Positions 53,165 to 63,305 of a DNA stretch of 64,000 nucleotides are shown piece after piece. Within the stretch, counting starts at the first letter, position 1. Each line of letters begins with the position of its first letter. A program made the position numbers and the translations under genes. The notes beneath the pieces were generated by a model. It saw nothing but the letters and a program-made list of their open reading frames with translations. It ran no database searches and had not been told where the DNA came from. Source of the stretch: Leptolinea sp964420995 (GTDB lineage Bacteria > Chloroflexota > Anaerolineae > Anaerolineales > Anaerolineaceae); assembly GCA_964420995.1 (NCBI GenBank), contig CAYQUX010000003.1, forward strand, positions 124,001-188,000. Reading direction: 5' to 3'.

Positions 53165-55390
53165 TTGCAACAACAACCTAATTTTCAAAACATATCATTG
53201 ACCGTTGCAGTCATCGTCAAATTGTTCATATCCATATCACTGGTTCTTTTTGCCGTGATCGTGATGCTTTTCGCTTCGAGCAGCGCACCTCGTAAACCAA
53301 AAGTATCTGTCACACCTCGCCCAACCATGACAAGGGCGGTAAAGACTCCTTTTTCTCTGTTCTGGAAAAAGACCGCGGTTCCCACCCTGACGCCAACTGC
53401 GGCCGCCACCACACCATCAACCGCCGCAGTCCAGGCCATAAATCCTACCGCCGGTGGCGTGAATCCACCTCAAATACCCCCCTCGCCCACCAATCCACCT
53501 GCGCAACCAACGGCGATTCCAACCAATCCTCCTGCCGCACCAACCAATCCACCACAGGCGCCTGCGGCAAAGACCAACATCACAACCGTGCAGGGATCAC
53601 TTCAGGTTCCCGATCAACCATTTGGACTTGACAATCTGGCCTACCTGAAATTGATCGGGCAGTTTGGAAAAGGACGGATAAACCAGGTCGCCTGGGCGCC
53701 TTCGGCTGTCGGCGCGTTCAATCTTTTCGCGGCAACAACGGGTGGTTTCTTCTATCTGGATCCGAATACGGGGCAGGAGCAAAATCCAGTCTATCTGAAT
53801 TCCAATATATTCAGTTCGGCCATCAGCCCGGATGGGTCCCGCCTGGTTACTAGTGGATCAGACAATTCCATCGTAATCTGGAAATATGGCACCGGGGAAG
53901 CGATAGCCTCAATTGATACACAGGGTGACATGATCACAGAACTTATTTTCAGTCAGGATGGGTCATCCATTCTTGGGGCCGGTGCAAATGGAAAGGTGTA
54001 CATCTGGAATACGGCAGATGGATCATTAAGCCGGCAATTGGAAGGAAACGGCAATCCAGTCCGGTCGCTGCAAATCAGCGCGGACGGACAACTGGTTGTC
54101 GCCGGATCAGAGGACAAAACAGTCTCCATGTGGAATGTTGCGAGCGGTGTACGATTCATCTCCATTACCGCACATTACAAACCGGTAAATTGCGTGGTTA
54201 TGAGCGCCGATTCAAAGATGGTGGCTTCCGCGAGTGATGACAATACCTTTATCCTCTGGGATACAACCAATGGCAAGCAGATCCGTCTTTTCCCGGTAAC
54301 CTCCGGGGTGCGCAGTCTGGCTTTCACAAAGGATGGCACGGGTATCATTTCCGGTGAACAAAATGGAACAGTCAGCCAGTGGGAACTTGCCACGGGGCGA
54401 CTTGTAAAGACTATCAGTAAAGTTCCGGGGGAGGTAAATTCCCTGGCATTCAACGCCGATGGGTCATTGCTCGCCATTGGCGCGTACACCCTGCATATTT
54501 GGCGTCCGGCAGACGACGCGTTTGCCGCGCCTTTCAAAGGTTTTACGAACTCAATTACCAGTCTGGCTTTCAATAAAGCCGCATCCATCCTGGCCACCGG
54601 CAATCAGGACGGCAGGATATCGTTGTGGGATATTAAAACAGGCACAATTATCGCTTTGCTGGAAGCGCACTCCGGAGAAGTTGCGACCCTCGATTTCAAC
54701 TCAGACGGACGCTATCTGGCATCCGGTGGCGCGGATAACCAGATCATAATCTGGGATACCACCAGCGCACAGAAAGTTTATGCTCTGCGCGGTCATAGTG
54801 GGGGCGTTCGCTCGGTGACATTTAACTCCGATGGCAGCCGCCTGGCTTCTGCGGGTGGTTGGGTGGACATCACGCTCAAAATGTGGGAAATGGCCACCGG
54901 TACGGGTTTATACAATATCACCGGTTTTACAAAGGGTGATATTCAACTGGCATTGCGCCAGGGAACAAACATGCTTGCCTCAGCGGGTGGGGATGGTATT
55001 ATTCGAGTATGGAATTTTGACTCTCGTCAATTGGTTACAACGATACAAAAACACAGTCGGGCGGTCCGCAGTATCGCTTTCAGTCCGGATGGCAAACAAC
55101 TGGCCTCTGCCAGCGAAGATGGCAATACGTTCGTCTGGGAATCAGAAGGCTGGACAATGCTGAAGAATTTGCAAACAAAAGGCTCCAACTCACTGGCCTT
55201 TTCCCAAGACAACAGGGTTCTGGTAGTAGCCGGTGAAAACATTGAATTCTGGGATCTCAACAGCGGAAATCTTCTGACGGAATTCAAAGGAACGACCGGA
55301 ACATTGACAAAGCTGGCAGAGACAGTCGATGGCAAGGTCCTTGCCGCGGGATCAACGGACGGAACAATCCGTTTGTATGGAATTCGTTAA
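53165..55390 (+). CDS. Membrane-anchored WD40 double-propeller protein
   Basis: A 741-residue protein starting at TTG with AAGGAAG seven bases upstream. Membrane segment at about 11-36, a Pro/Thr/Asn linker (to about 145) with repeated NPPxAPT units, then about 580 residues of WD40-type repeats (many with D-G-S and final IWD/LWD/MWN), which is enough for about fourteen blades, i.e. two seven-bladed propellers. The propellers should sit outside the cell. WD40 domains are binding scaffolds; ligands are unknown. Confidence 0.88.
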   Translation: MQQQPNFQNISLTVAVIVKLFISISLVLFAVIVMLFASSSAPRKPKVSVTPRPTMTRAVKTPFSLFWKKTAVPTLTPTAAATTPSTAAVQAINPTAGGVNPPQIPPSPTNPPAQPTAIPTNPPAAPTNPPQAPAAKTNITTVQGSLQVPDQPFGLDNLAYLKLIGQFGKGRINQVAWAPSAVGAFNLFAATTGGFFYLDPNTGQEQNPVYLNSNIFSSAISPDGSRLVTSGSDNSIVIWKYGTGEAIASIDTQGDMITELIFSQDGSSILGAGANGKVYIWNTADGSLSRQLEGNGNPVRSLQISADGQLVVAGSEDKTVSMWNVASGVRFISITAHYKPVNCVVMSADSKMVASASDDNTFILWDTTNGKQIRLFPVTSGVRSLAFTKDGTGIISGEQNGTVSQWELATGRLVKTISKVPGEVNSLAFNADGSLLAIGAYTLHIWRPADDAFAAPFKGFTNSITSLAFNKAASILATGNQDGRISLWDIKTGTIIALLEAHSGEVATLDFNSDGRYLASGGADNQIIIWDTTSAQKVYALRGHSGGVRSVTFNSDGSRLASAGGWVDITLKMWEMATGTGLYNITGFTKGDIQLALRQGTNMLASAGGDGIIRVWNFDSRQLVTTIQKHSRAVRSIAFSPDGKQLASASEDGNTFVWESEGWTMLKNLQTKGSNSLAFSQDNRVLVVAGENIEFWDLNSGNLLTEFKGTTGTLTKLAETVDGKVLAAGSTDGTIRLYGIR

Positions 55391-55470
55391 AATGAAATGA
55401 AAAATCAGGATAAAATAGGACAATACTAAGGTAAACATCTTCGACCAAGTTTTTTGAGGAGGAATTACGA

Positions 55471-56193
55471 ATGAATAATAACGACAAATCAGTATGGGAC
55501 GGTGTCATTCTGGTGGCGTCGTATCACTTTCTCATGGCGGTTGTCTGTCTGCTTGGCGCGGCCGCAACAGTTGTTTTCGCCATCATCCCAAATCTCACGG
55601 TGACACCATCTAGTCCTCAATCCATATTCCTTCCCGTGATCGGTGCCTTCTTCGGGCTGATCCTTTGTATCTGGTACTTTTCCATTGGTTCAGGTTTGAT
55701 CCGCCTGAAAAACAGCTCACGTATGGGCGCCGTTTTCCTCGCGCTTTTTGGCGCAATCGGCGGGTTATTTGTGCTGCTGGGCGCCGGTATCCCTGTGATC
55801 AACGGTCTTCTCCCTGACGTCGGCGCGGTAACCGGCGTGGCTGTTGCCAGCATCTGCGGTTATTCGTTGATGACCTTCCTAGATATCATTGTCCTGATCT
55901 TCCTGTATTCCGGTCGTGTTCGGGCTGTATTCTATGGTGAACCCTGGACGCCGGAAAACAACGCGGTTCCTGGTGTTGGAACTCTCATCCGGGCAGCGGT
56001 ATTTGGCGTACCGGTAAATTCCACCGTTGTTACCCCGGTTATGCCTGCTCCCGCCGCTCCCGCGCCCATCGCCCCGATTGCGTCTCAGCCAGCCACCACA
56101 CCCCACCGCGAGACAACCCCGCCGCCGCCTCCTATTGATGACCTGGATACCCCCGGTGACTTGTTTACCGAGCCAGCCCCGAGGAAACATTGA
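55471..56193 (+). CDS. Four-span membrane protein with Pro-rich tail
   Basis: A 240-residue protein with a very strong GAGGAGG ribosome site. Four hydrophobic segments (about 8-32, 50-70, 80-100, 112-136) are followed by a soluble C-terminal tail rich in Pro and Ala (VMPAPAAPAPIAPIA, and TTPPPPPIDD). No named family recognised. It is followed by a strong terminator, so it forms a unit with the WD40 gene at most. Confidence 0.75.
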   Translation: MNNNDKSVWDGVILVASYHFLMAVVCLLGAAATVVFAIIPNLTVTPSSPQSIFLPVIGAFFGLILCIWYFSIGSGLIRLKNSSRMGAVFLALFGAIGGLFVLLGAGIPVINGLLPDVGAVTGVAVASICGYSLMTFLDIIVLIFLYSGRVRAVFYGEPWTPENNAVPGVGTLIRAAVFGVPVNSTVVTPVMPAPAAPAPIAPIASQPATTPHRETTPPPPPIDDLDTPGDLFTEPAPRKH

Positions 56194-56210
56194 TTGGTGA
56201 TTGCCTGATT

Positions 56211-56245
56211 AAAGAGGCTGACATTATTTCTGTCAGCCTCTTTTA
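56211..56245 (+). terminator. Rho-independent terminator
   Basis: A 13-bp stem, AAAGAGGCTGACA (56211-56223) with TGTCAGCCTCTTT (56231-56243), followed by further T. Confidence 0.93.
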
Positions 56246-56279
56246 CAGACGCCCTCTTTATTGAAGCGATCAGGGGTTC

Positions 56280-57302
56280 ATGAACAAAGATAATTTCTCT
56301 CAAATTTTTCCATTTATATTAGGCCTGGTACTGGTTATTATCAAATCTTTTGTACTGGTGATCATGATTGTTGCTATGGCCCTGTTCACCAGCACACCTA
56401 TTCAGTCTGCCGCCGTATTACCCAATGTCATCCTTCCTGAAGTTTTTCCTAACCAAACATCGACCATTTCACCTCATGACGCCGCGATAGCCAACAGTGA
56501 ATGGTCAGGGGCAATTGCGAATAAAACACCCTTACCGGCCGGCACACCTTTTATTCCTCCCACACTCCAACCAACTGCCATTCCGGTGAGTGTGGCAGCC
56601 GCCAATCCCGCACCCCAACCTACGACCATCGTTACGCCAGGTGTTAGTTCGCCCTTGCAGGGATTCACCATTTCCGACCTGCCAGAATTGATCTCCCAGG
56701 AATTTAAACTACCTCCTCCCGGCGAAGACTCCGGCCATCATGGTGTGGATTTTGCATTCTGGAATCGGGATAATAAATCCATTCTGGGTGATCCCATTCA
56801 GGCAGTCTTCGCAGGAAAAGTCTCAATGGCGGACTCAAAAGAGAAACCCCCTTATGGGTACACCATTATGATAGAAACTCCATTGAATACGGTGCCACCT
56901 GAAGTTATTCAGGCCATAAAAATCCCCACACAGCCTTTGGGAACGATTATTAACAACAAACTTAATTGCCCGGACCTATCCAAAGACCAGTGGAATACCG
57001 CATCAAAATCTCTATATACGTTGTACGGACATTTAATCAGTGCGCCGAGCAACAAACAGGGGGATCTTATTCAATCCGGTCAGGTGATTGGTTTTGTTGG
57101 AAATTCAGGTTATTCCAGCGCTCCACATCTACATCTTGAAATGCGGATTGGACCCTCTGGCACCACTTTTTCAAATATGGGACATTATGACGGCAATACC
57201 ACCGAAGAAGACAGGCATAATTATTGCAACTGGCGTATAAGTGGTGTTTTTCAGATGTTCGATCCAATGGATATTTTCAGGTCCAATCTGACAAACCAGT
57301 AG
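56280..57302 (+). CDS. Membrane-anchored M23 (LytM) metallopeptidase, type with insertion
   Basis: A 340-residue protein: membrane segment (about 10-36), Pro-rich stalk, then an M23 domain with HHGVD (His153/Asp157), YGHL (His251) and HLHLE (about 283-287), so all zinc ligands and the catalytic His are present. Between the first and second motifs there is an insertion of roughly 40 residues, including a cysteine (LNCPDL). It probably cuts peptidoglycan cross-links outside the membrane. The next two genes follow closely in the same direction. Confidence 0.88.
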   Translation: MNKDNFSQIFPFILGLVLVIIKSFVLVIMIVAMALFTSTPIQSAAVLPNVILPEVFPNQTSTISPHDAAIANSEWSGAIANKTPLPAGTPFIPPTLQPTAIPVSVAAANPAPQPTTIVTPGVSSPLQGFTISDLPELISQEFKLPPPGEDSGHHGVDFAFWNRDNKSILGDPIQAVFAGKVSMADSKEKPPYGYTIMIETPLNTVPPEVIQAIKIPTQPLGTIINNKLNCPDLSKDQWNTASKSLYTLYGHLISAPSNKQGDLIQSGQVIGFVGNSGYSSAPHLHLEMRIGPSGTTFSNMGHYDGNTTEEDRHNYCNWRISGVFQMFDPMDIFRSNLTNQ

Positions 57303-57341
57303 AACATCTGAATACCTGAACGAAATATTGATTGCCGGCAA

Positions 57342-59222
57342 ATGAAACCCAAACCTGTTTCAAAAGTGGTTCTGTACCTGTTGGTTGTTTTCATCGTCGC
57401 AAATGTTGCCGTGACGATTCTATTTCTATGGCCGGTAATTGAGACAGAATTTCTGCCTACATCCACCATAACAATTGCCCCTACATCAATTCCAACAACA
57501 ACTCAAGTCCCAACAGAAGAATTACCAACCATCATTCCAACTGAAACACCTCTTCCCACAGCCGTTCCTCCAACGGTCACACCTACCGAAGTAAACGCAA
57601 GTATTCTCGGCTTGAAGGAACAGGGAGTCATGGTTTTATCTATGGCAGATGGTTTTTACTTTCATCTTTTCGCTTTTCATCCCCAGTATCTTCCCTTATT
57701 GCGATTAACCGAGGGCGATTGGGATGATATCACTCCTTCCATCAGTCCTGATGGCACCCGAGTAGCATACAGTTCTCATCGGAACGGATACTGGGATTTG
57801 TATATTTTGGATTTACAAGCCTCATCTGTAACCCAAATGACAAGTACGCCCGAATACGAGGGCAATCCAACCTGGTCTCCAGACGGTCAATGGCTGGCAT
57901 ATGAATCCTATGCCAAAGGGAATATGGATATTTACCTGCTTGAGGTGGCTCACCCGGAGAACAAGCCACTTGGGTTGACTGATGATCCTGCCACCGATTT
58001 TTCTCCCCGTTGGATACCCGGAGGGAATGGCCGCCAGATCGCTTTTGTGTCTGATCGGTCTGGTGAAGATGAAATCTGGATTGCCCGTCTGGATAATTTC
58101 AAGGAACGTTTTGTCAATATAAGCCGGGACTCGGAAGGTAAAGATACCCGTCCCGATTGGTCTCCTGACGGTCGCTACCTGGCATGGGCCAAGATTAAAA
58201 CCGGGGTAGAATCACTGGTAATCCTGGATATGTCCGATCCCAATTTACCGGTGCGGCCCGCCGGCTCCGGAGATTGGCCTGTCTGGAATCCAACCGGCAC
58301 ATCGCTGGTTTCGCGTGTTCGCCAGGCAAATCTGACGGCAATCGCGTCTTATGATACGACCACGGGGCAGATAACCATTCCGCTAATTCGCCTGCCAGGC
58401 GCGTTGCAAGGTCTGGACTGGCATTCAGCCAGCTTGCCGGATTCTCTTGCGCCGCGGCTTTCACAGGCTCCCTCCCCGTCCGCTAAAGGCCTGTGGACTC
58501 CCATGTTGAACCGTGACCCGTTACCCACGGGAACCGATGCACTGATTTCACTGGATGGGGTGGCGGCACCCTACCCCGCTTTATTGGATTCAGTGGATGA
58601 ATCTTTCTACACGCTGCGCGCGAAAATTGGTGAACTGATCGGCTGGGATCTTATGAACAGCCTGGAAGCAGCATTCACCGAGAAGGATTCACCAATCGCG
58701 CCAGGCTCAGGGATTTCATGGCTCAGTACGGGACGAGGAATCATGATCAACAGCCTGCCATTGAATTCCGGCTGGATGGTTCTGGTAAGGGAAGATATTG
58801 GAATCCAGACGTACTGGCGTGTCTTCCTAAAAACCCGTTCCCAGGATGGCTCTCAGGGCCGTCCCATGACCGACAGAGCCTGGGACATTCTTTCAAGAAA
58901 TGCCGGCGACCCATCTGTCTATGAAAAAGGTGGAAGAGAAATTCACGTCCCGGAAGGGTACTGGGTTGATTTCACCGAATGGGCCGGGCGATATGGATGG
59001 GAACGGTTCCCCGCGGCGGCAAATTGGATCACCTATTATCCCGGCGCCCGGTTTAACCTGTTTGCCCAAACTGAAAACCTGGATTTGAATACCGCTTTAA
59101 ATCAAATCTATCCTGATCAGGATTTTTCTCGCCCCATTGTTCGTCCAACACTTACGCCATTCCCGACACCGAAACCCGAAGAGCCGACCTCCACCCCTGT
59201 CAGTAATGAAGAAGAAGAATAA
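57342..59222 (+). CDS. Membrane-anchored TolB-like propeller protein
   Basis: A 626-residue protein with a membrane segment (about 8-27), Thr/Pro linker (to about 85), and a TolB/PD40 beta-propeller (about 105-370) with five repeats of the SPDGTRVAYSSHRNG type. The C-terminal half (about 380-595) is a separate soluble domain of unknown type, ending in a Pro/Thr tail. It lies between two M23 peptidase genes with gaps of 39 and 12 bases, so a cell-surface wall-related role is likely but inferred. Confidence 0.82.
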   Translation: MKPKPVSKVVLYLLVVFIVANVAVTILFLWPVIETEFLPTSTITIAPTSIPTTTQVPTEELPTIIPTETPLPTAVPPTVTPTEVNASILGLKEQGVMVLSMADGFYFHLFAFHPQYLPLLRLTEGDWDDITPSISPDGTRVAYSSHRNGYWDLYILDLQASSVTQMTSTPEYEGNPTWSPDGQWLAYESYAKGNMDIYLLEVAHPENKPLGLTDDPATDFSPRWIPGGNGRQIAFVSDRSGEDEIWIARLDNFKERFVNISRDSEGKDTRPDWSPDGRYLAWAKIKTGVESLVILDMSDPNLPVRPAGSGDWPVWNPTGTSLVSRVRQANLTAIASYDTTTGQITIPLIRLPGALQGLDWHSASLPDSLAPRLSQAPSPSAKGLWTPMLNRDPLPTGTDALISLDGVAAPYPALLDSVDESFYTLRAKIGELIGWDLMNSLEAAFTEKDSPIAPGSGISWLSTGRGIMINSLPLNSGWMVLVREDIGIQTYWRVFLKTRSQDGSQGRPMTDRAWDILSRNAGDPSVYEKGGREIHVPEGYWVDFTEWAGRYGWERFPAAANWITYYPGARFNLFAQTENLDLNTALNQIYPDQDFSRPIVRPTLTPFPTPKPEEPTSTPVSNEEEE

Positions 59223-59234
59223 AAAACGGTTCAA

Positions 59235-60479
59235 ATGCTAGATAATATCAGATTCATTCCGAAATCATCTCTCAGGGTTTGGAGTTGCCTTGCTTTACTG
59301 GCACTAACCTCGTGTTCGTCCTATCTAACAATCCCGGAAGTGCACGCATCTGGTTCAATGGACGAAATTTCCATACCATCGCCTCTTCCTACCAACACTA
59401 TCGAACTGGCCTGGCCGACCAGTACGGTAATTCCCACAAAAGAGATTTCTGCAACCCCAATCGTTCCAACCTCAACATTTTCTCCGACATCAACTGTTGT
59501 CACAATCCCCACCTTCACTCCAACATTCAATCTGGCTACAGTGGCACCCACACCAGACCCTAAAAAAATGAAACCTCTGGAAATTTCTTTTCCAACCGCG
59601 GAACCCGTCGATCCCTTGGATTGGCGCCCACCCTTATATCCCATTCCCTGGGCGCTCAGTTCGCATGATCATTTTTATTTCACCCGGCCTATCTCAGCAA
59701 ATACCATCAATTGGCCATTGTGGAATTACCGTTATGGCGGAGTCTACGCGGGGTGGGAAGGTGTGGTGCATACCGGTATTGATATTGATGCTCCACTCAG
59801 TACACCGGTGCGTGCCGCCGCGCCCGGCAAGGTTATCTGGGCGGGATATGGTGTCTATTCCGGAAGGAATGATTCGAAAGATCCGTACGGAATTGCCGTC
59901 ACCCTTGAACATGATTTTGGATTTCTGGGTGAAAAGCTTTACACAATTTACGCCCATATGAACAAAGTCAATGTTCAACCAGATCAGTATGTGAATACAG
60001 GTGATATTCTTGGATTCGTCGGTGAAACAGGTGCCACTACTGGACCGCATTTACACTTTGAGGTCCGTTGGAAACAAAACTGCTTCAATTGCACCCTTAA
60101 TCCGGAATTATGGGTCGCACCTCCGCAGGGTTGGGGGGTTCTGGCAGGACGTGTCATGAATACGTCAGGTTCATTCTACACTTCGCAGGATATTATCATT
60201 CAACGTTCAGATCGAAAACGGGATTGGATTGTACGCACGTATGGCGAAAAATATGTTCACAGCGATCCATACTATGGGGAAAATCTTGTTCTGAGCGATC
60301 TCCCTGCAGGGGATTACATTATCAATATTGAACACGAAAAAATAAAGTATTTCTACAATATTACAATTCATGCTGGAACGGTTAATTATTTCAGATTTAA
60401 AGGGAAGAATGGTTTTTATACAGATCTCCCCGGAGAAGAAGGTTATTCTCCATCTCCAGAAAATTCCGATCTTCAATGA
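59235..60479 (+). CDS. M23 (LytM) metallopeptidase lipoprotein
   Basis: A 414-residue lipoprotein (LTSC, Cys27), Thr/Pro linker (about 50-115), M23 domain with HTGID (His179/Asp183), YAHM (His241), and GPHLHFEV (His272/His274), all catalytic residues in place. The last 110 residues form an extra domain with strands, probably for binding. It differs from the neighbouring M23 protein, which has an insertion and no lipobox. It is followed by a terminator. Confidence 0.9.
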   Translation: MLDNIRFIPKSSLRVWSCLALLALTSCSSYLTIPEVHASGSMDEISIPSPLPTNTIELAWPTSTVIPTKEISATPIVPTSTFSPTSTVVTIPTFTPTFNLATVAPTPDPKKMKPLEISFPTAEPVDPLDWRPPLYPIPWALSSHDHFYFTRPISANTINWPLWNYRYGGVYAGWEGVVHTGIDIDAPLSTPVRAAAPGKVIWAGYGVYSGRNDSKDPYGIAVTLEHDFGFLGEKLYTIYAHMNKVNVQPDQYVNTGDILGFVGETGATTGPHLHFEVRWKQNCFNCTLNPELWVAPPQGWGVLAGRVMNTSGSFYTSQDIIIQRSDRKRDWIVRTYGEKYVHSDPYYGENLVLSDLPAGDYIINIEHEKIKYFYNITIHAGTVNYFRFKGKNGFYTDLPGEEGYSPSPENSDLQ

Positions 60480-60489
60480 AGCTTAAATC

Positions 60490-60522
60490 AAAAGACCACC
60501 TGGCAATCAGGTGGTCTTTTTT
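60490..60522. terminator. Bidirectional terminator
   Basis: AAAAGACCACCTG (60490-60502) and CAGGTGGTCTTTT (60508-60520) form a 13-bp stem with a five-base loop and T runs on both strands. It separates the convergent M23 and tal-pgi genes. Confidence 0.93.
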
Positions 60523-60527
60523 GTGGG

Positions 60528-63305
60528 TCAGATATTGGGTATCAGCCCTTTGCCAAAGGGTTTCTTGAAATGAATACGAATGGCTCTTCGTTTTCTGGCT
60601 AACAGGGTTTCGAAATCTCCCAGTGCCTGGGAGGATTCAAGCACACTAAATGGGATATTCCAACCAGGTATGTCGACATCAGACTGGGGTTCGGCAGTGA
60701 TCTCAACAAAGGCACCGCTATTGGCCCCGCCTTTATGAAGCTGCCCGGTGGAGTGCTGGAATCGTGGGCCATAACCCAGGGTTGTTGTTGTGGCGGTCAA
60801 ACGGGTAATATCACTTCTGAACCGGGTGAATTCCGTCAGGGTTTGATTATTTCGCGGCACATAGGCATTGATCCCGACATAATCGCCAATCTGCACTTTC
60901 TTCAGGAATACGCGAATCACCTCTGCCAGATCGGCCGCGTTGGCCAGGTTTTCGCCATCATCGGCATAGACTGCCGCAGTATCATTTTCCCAGACGGGTT
61001 TACCGGTATTCAGTTTTCCATTCTTAACATACGTGTCAATGAGTTGTTTGGTTCGAGTCTTGCTTTCCTGAACGTCCGGTTGGTCAAAGGGATTCACACC
61101 CAATAAACAGCAGGCAGCCGCTGTGGCGACTTCCCATTGTACGAACGCGCCGCCCAGATCATAGACAGAATTCCAGGGCAGGATCAGCAGCGGATGACCC
61201 GCCCGGCGTATCTTGGCCGCGCGGCGGTCCATCTTGCCATTCAATCGCAGATACACAAATACTCTATCCGTAGAATAAAAATCCAGTTTCGGCTCATTGT
61301 CAACTGGGACAATACCTTTTCCATTCTTGCCGGAGCTTTCTGCGATCAATTGTTCCACCCAGGGACCAAACGCTGCCAGCTCAGGATCGGCCAGCAACGT
61401 TACTTTATCTTTTCCCTTTAGCGCACCGGCACCAAGGAATGCACCCAGCATTACGCCCGGGTTCCGTTCAAAGGAAGAATTCTTTGAACAAAGGTAATTT
61501 ACCTCACGGGCAGATTCCAGCAATTTATCCGTATCATGCCCCATCAATACAGATGGAGCCAGGCCAAACATGGATAAAGCGGAATACCGGCCGCCCACCT
61601 CGGGATCACTCAGGAAGACCTGGCGGAAACCGCGATCCCCGGCTACCTTTCCCAGACTCGTATCGGGGTCGGTAATTGCCACAAAATGCCTGCCAGCTTT
61701 CTTTCCCAGGGATTTTTGAGCCTTCTCCCAGAAGAAGTCCATGAATGCGTTGCTTTCACTTGTGGAGCCGGATTTTGAACCCACGACAAAGAGAGTCTTC
61801 TTTAGCGCTGCCCAATGAGCCGCCGCCAGAACCTGGTCAGGATTGGTCATATCCAGAATTCGTAATTCCAGCCCACTTTCCCGGGCACCCAGGATCAACG
61901 CCATGGTCTCCACACCGAGTGATGATCCGCCCATACCCAGCAGAAGCAATCGAGACATTCCCTCAGATTTGCATTCCTCAAGAAGTGGTTTCACCTCTTC
62001 AATCAGAGCGGCGCCTTTTTCCGGTGCTGATAACCAACCCAAACGTTTGACAATTTCTTTTTGTCCCTCAGGTTCGCTTGTCCAGAGGGTGGCATCCTTA
62101 TCTGCCATACGGGTAACGAAGTTCTTTTCTTTCAATGTACTGACGGCTGATTCAATCGATCCCGCCAGTGTACCCATGGTTTTTCGAAATTCCTTGGAGC
62201 GTCTGTCGATGGTCTTTAGAAGCTCCTTATAGGAGTTGATAAAGGACTTAACGCCCTCATCTTCCAATTGTCGGGAGACTTCTGCCAGATCAATTCCAAC
62301 TTGCGTCAGATCCTCCAGAACCTTCCGGGCTTCTTTTTGACCGTCAGTTGCGCCTTTTCCAATCGTCCCGTGATCTTTGAACGCCTTTACCGTACCCGGC
62401 GGCATAGTATTAACGGTATTTTTCCCGATCAACTCTTCCACGTATAACACATCACGGTAAGCCGGGTTCTTCATACTGGTCGATGCCCAGAGTGTACGTT
62501 GAATCTGTCCACCCTTTTCGGCTAATTTCTTGAATCGCTCGGATGCGAATGTGGTTTCAAATACCTCAAAAACATTCTTGCAGGTTGAAACAGCCGCTTT
62601 CCCCATTAATCCGGCGGCCGGTTTTGAATTGGCTCCCCCACCTTCCACAATTTCCTTCAAGCGGCCATCCACTTTGGTATCAATGCGTGATACAAAGAAG
62701 GATGCCACCGAGGCAATGGTATTGATCGGTTTTTTGGCTTTTACGCGTTTTTCAAGACCTTTCATGTAAGCATCAGTAACGGCAAGGTAACGCTCAAGAG
62801 AAAATATCAATGTAACATTGACATTAATCCCTTCAGCAATAACCGCCGTAATGGCTGGAAGTCCCTGCAAGGTGGCCGGAATTTTGATCATCACATTGGG
62901 ACGATCCAATAACTGCCACAGCCATTTCGCCTGTTCCACTGTCTTTCTAGTGCTATGCGCCAGTTTCGGGCTAACTTCCAGGCTGACATATCCGTCAGCG
63001 CCTTTGGTCTGGTCATAAATGGGTCTAAAAAGGTCCGCAGCATTGCGAATATCTTCAATGGCAAGCTGGAAGAAGATCGATTCCGGGTCGCTTCCCGCCA
63101 GTGCCATAGGCTGTATTGTCTCATCATATATACGTGAACCACCGATGGCATTATTAAATATGGTCGGGTTTGATGTTACACCGGTAACATCGCCATCTGT
63201 TATCAATTGGGCGAGTCCACCGTCTTTTAAAAGACGTCTATCAATATTATCCAACCACGGTGATTGCCCGGCATCGACCAATTGCTGCAAACTTGATTTA
63301 CTCAT
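60528..63305 (-). CDS. tal-pgi: Bifunctional transaldolase / glucose-6-phosphate isomerase
   Basis: A 925-residue fusion. Residues about 1-370 are transaldolase (VTSNPTIF and the Schiff-base Lys in VMIKIPAT); residues about 395-925 are phosphoglucose isomerase (GSKSGSTSE, and LGMGGSSLG). It links fructose-6-phosphate entry to the pentose phosphate pathway. The fusion is known in Chloroflexota and some other phyla. Its start overlaps the rpiB stop by four bases. Confidence 0.94.
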   Translation of the reverse strand: MSKSSLQQLVDAGQSPWLDNIDRRLLKDGGLAQLITDGDVTGVTSNPTIFNNAIGGSRIYDETIQPMALAGSDPESIFFQLAIEDIRNAADLFRPIYDQTKGADGYVSLEVSPKLAHSTRKTVEQAKWLWQLLDRPNVMIKIPATLQGLPAITAVIAEGINVNVTLIFSLERYLAVTDAYMKGLEKRVKAKKPINTIASVASFFVSRIDTKVDGRLKEIVEGGGANSKPAAGLMGKAAVSTCKNVFEVFETTFASERFKKLAEKGGQIQRTLWASTSMKNPAYRDVLYVEELIGKNTVNTMPPGTVKAFKDHGTIGKGATDGQKEARKVLEDLTQVGIDLAEVSRQLEDEGVKSFINSYKELLKTIDRRSKEFRKTMGTLAGSIESAVSTLKEKNFVTRMADKDATLWTSEPEGQKEIVKRLGWLSAPEKGAALIEEVKPLLEECKSEGMSRLLLLGMGGSSLGVETMALILGARESGLELRILDMTNPDQVLAAAHWAALKKTLFVVGSKSGSTSESNAFMDFFWEKAQKSLGKKAGRHFVAITDPDTSLGKVAGDRGFRQVFLSDPEVGGRYSALSMFGLAPSVLMGHDTDKLLESAREVNYLCSKNSSFERNPGVMLGAFLGAGALKGKDKVTLLADPELAAFGPWVEQLIAESSGKNGKGIVPVDNEPKLDFYSTDRVFVYLRLNGKMDRRAAKIRRAGHPLLILPWNSVYDLGGAFVQWEVATAAACCLLGVNPFDQPDVQESKTRTKQLIDTYVKNGKLNTGKPVWENDTAAVYADDGENLANAADLAEVIRVFLKKVQIGDYVGINAYVPRNNQTLTEFTRFRSDITRLTATTTTLGYGPRFQHSTGQLHKGGANSGAFVEITAEPQSDVDIPGWNIPFSVLESSQALGDFETLLARKRRAIRIHFKKPFGKGLIPNI

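Noticed and set aside
53470..53580. Pro/Asn/Thr repeats as a mobile or CRISPR-like repeat
   Set aside because: They are codons of a low-complexity protein linker (NPPxAPT units), not regular DNA repeats with spacers.
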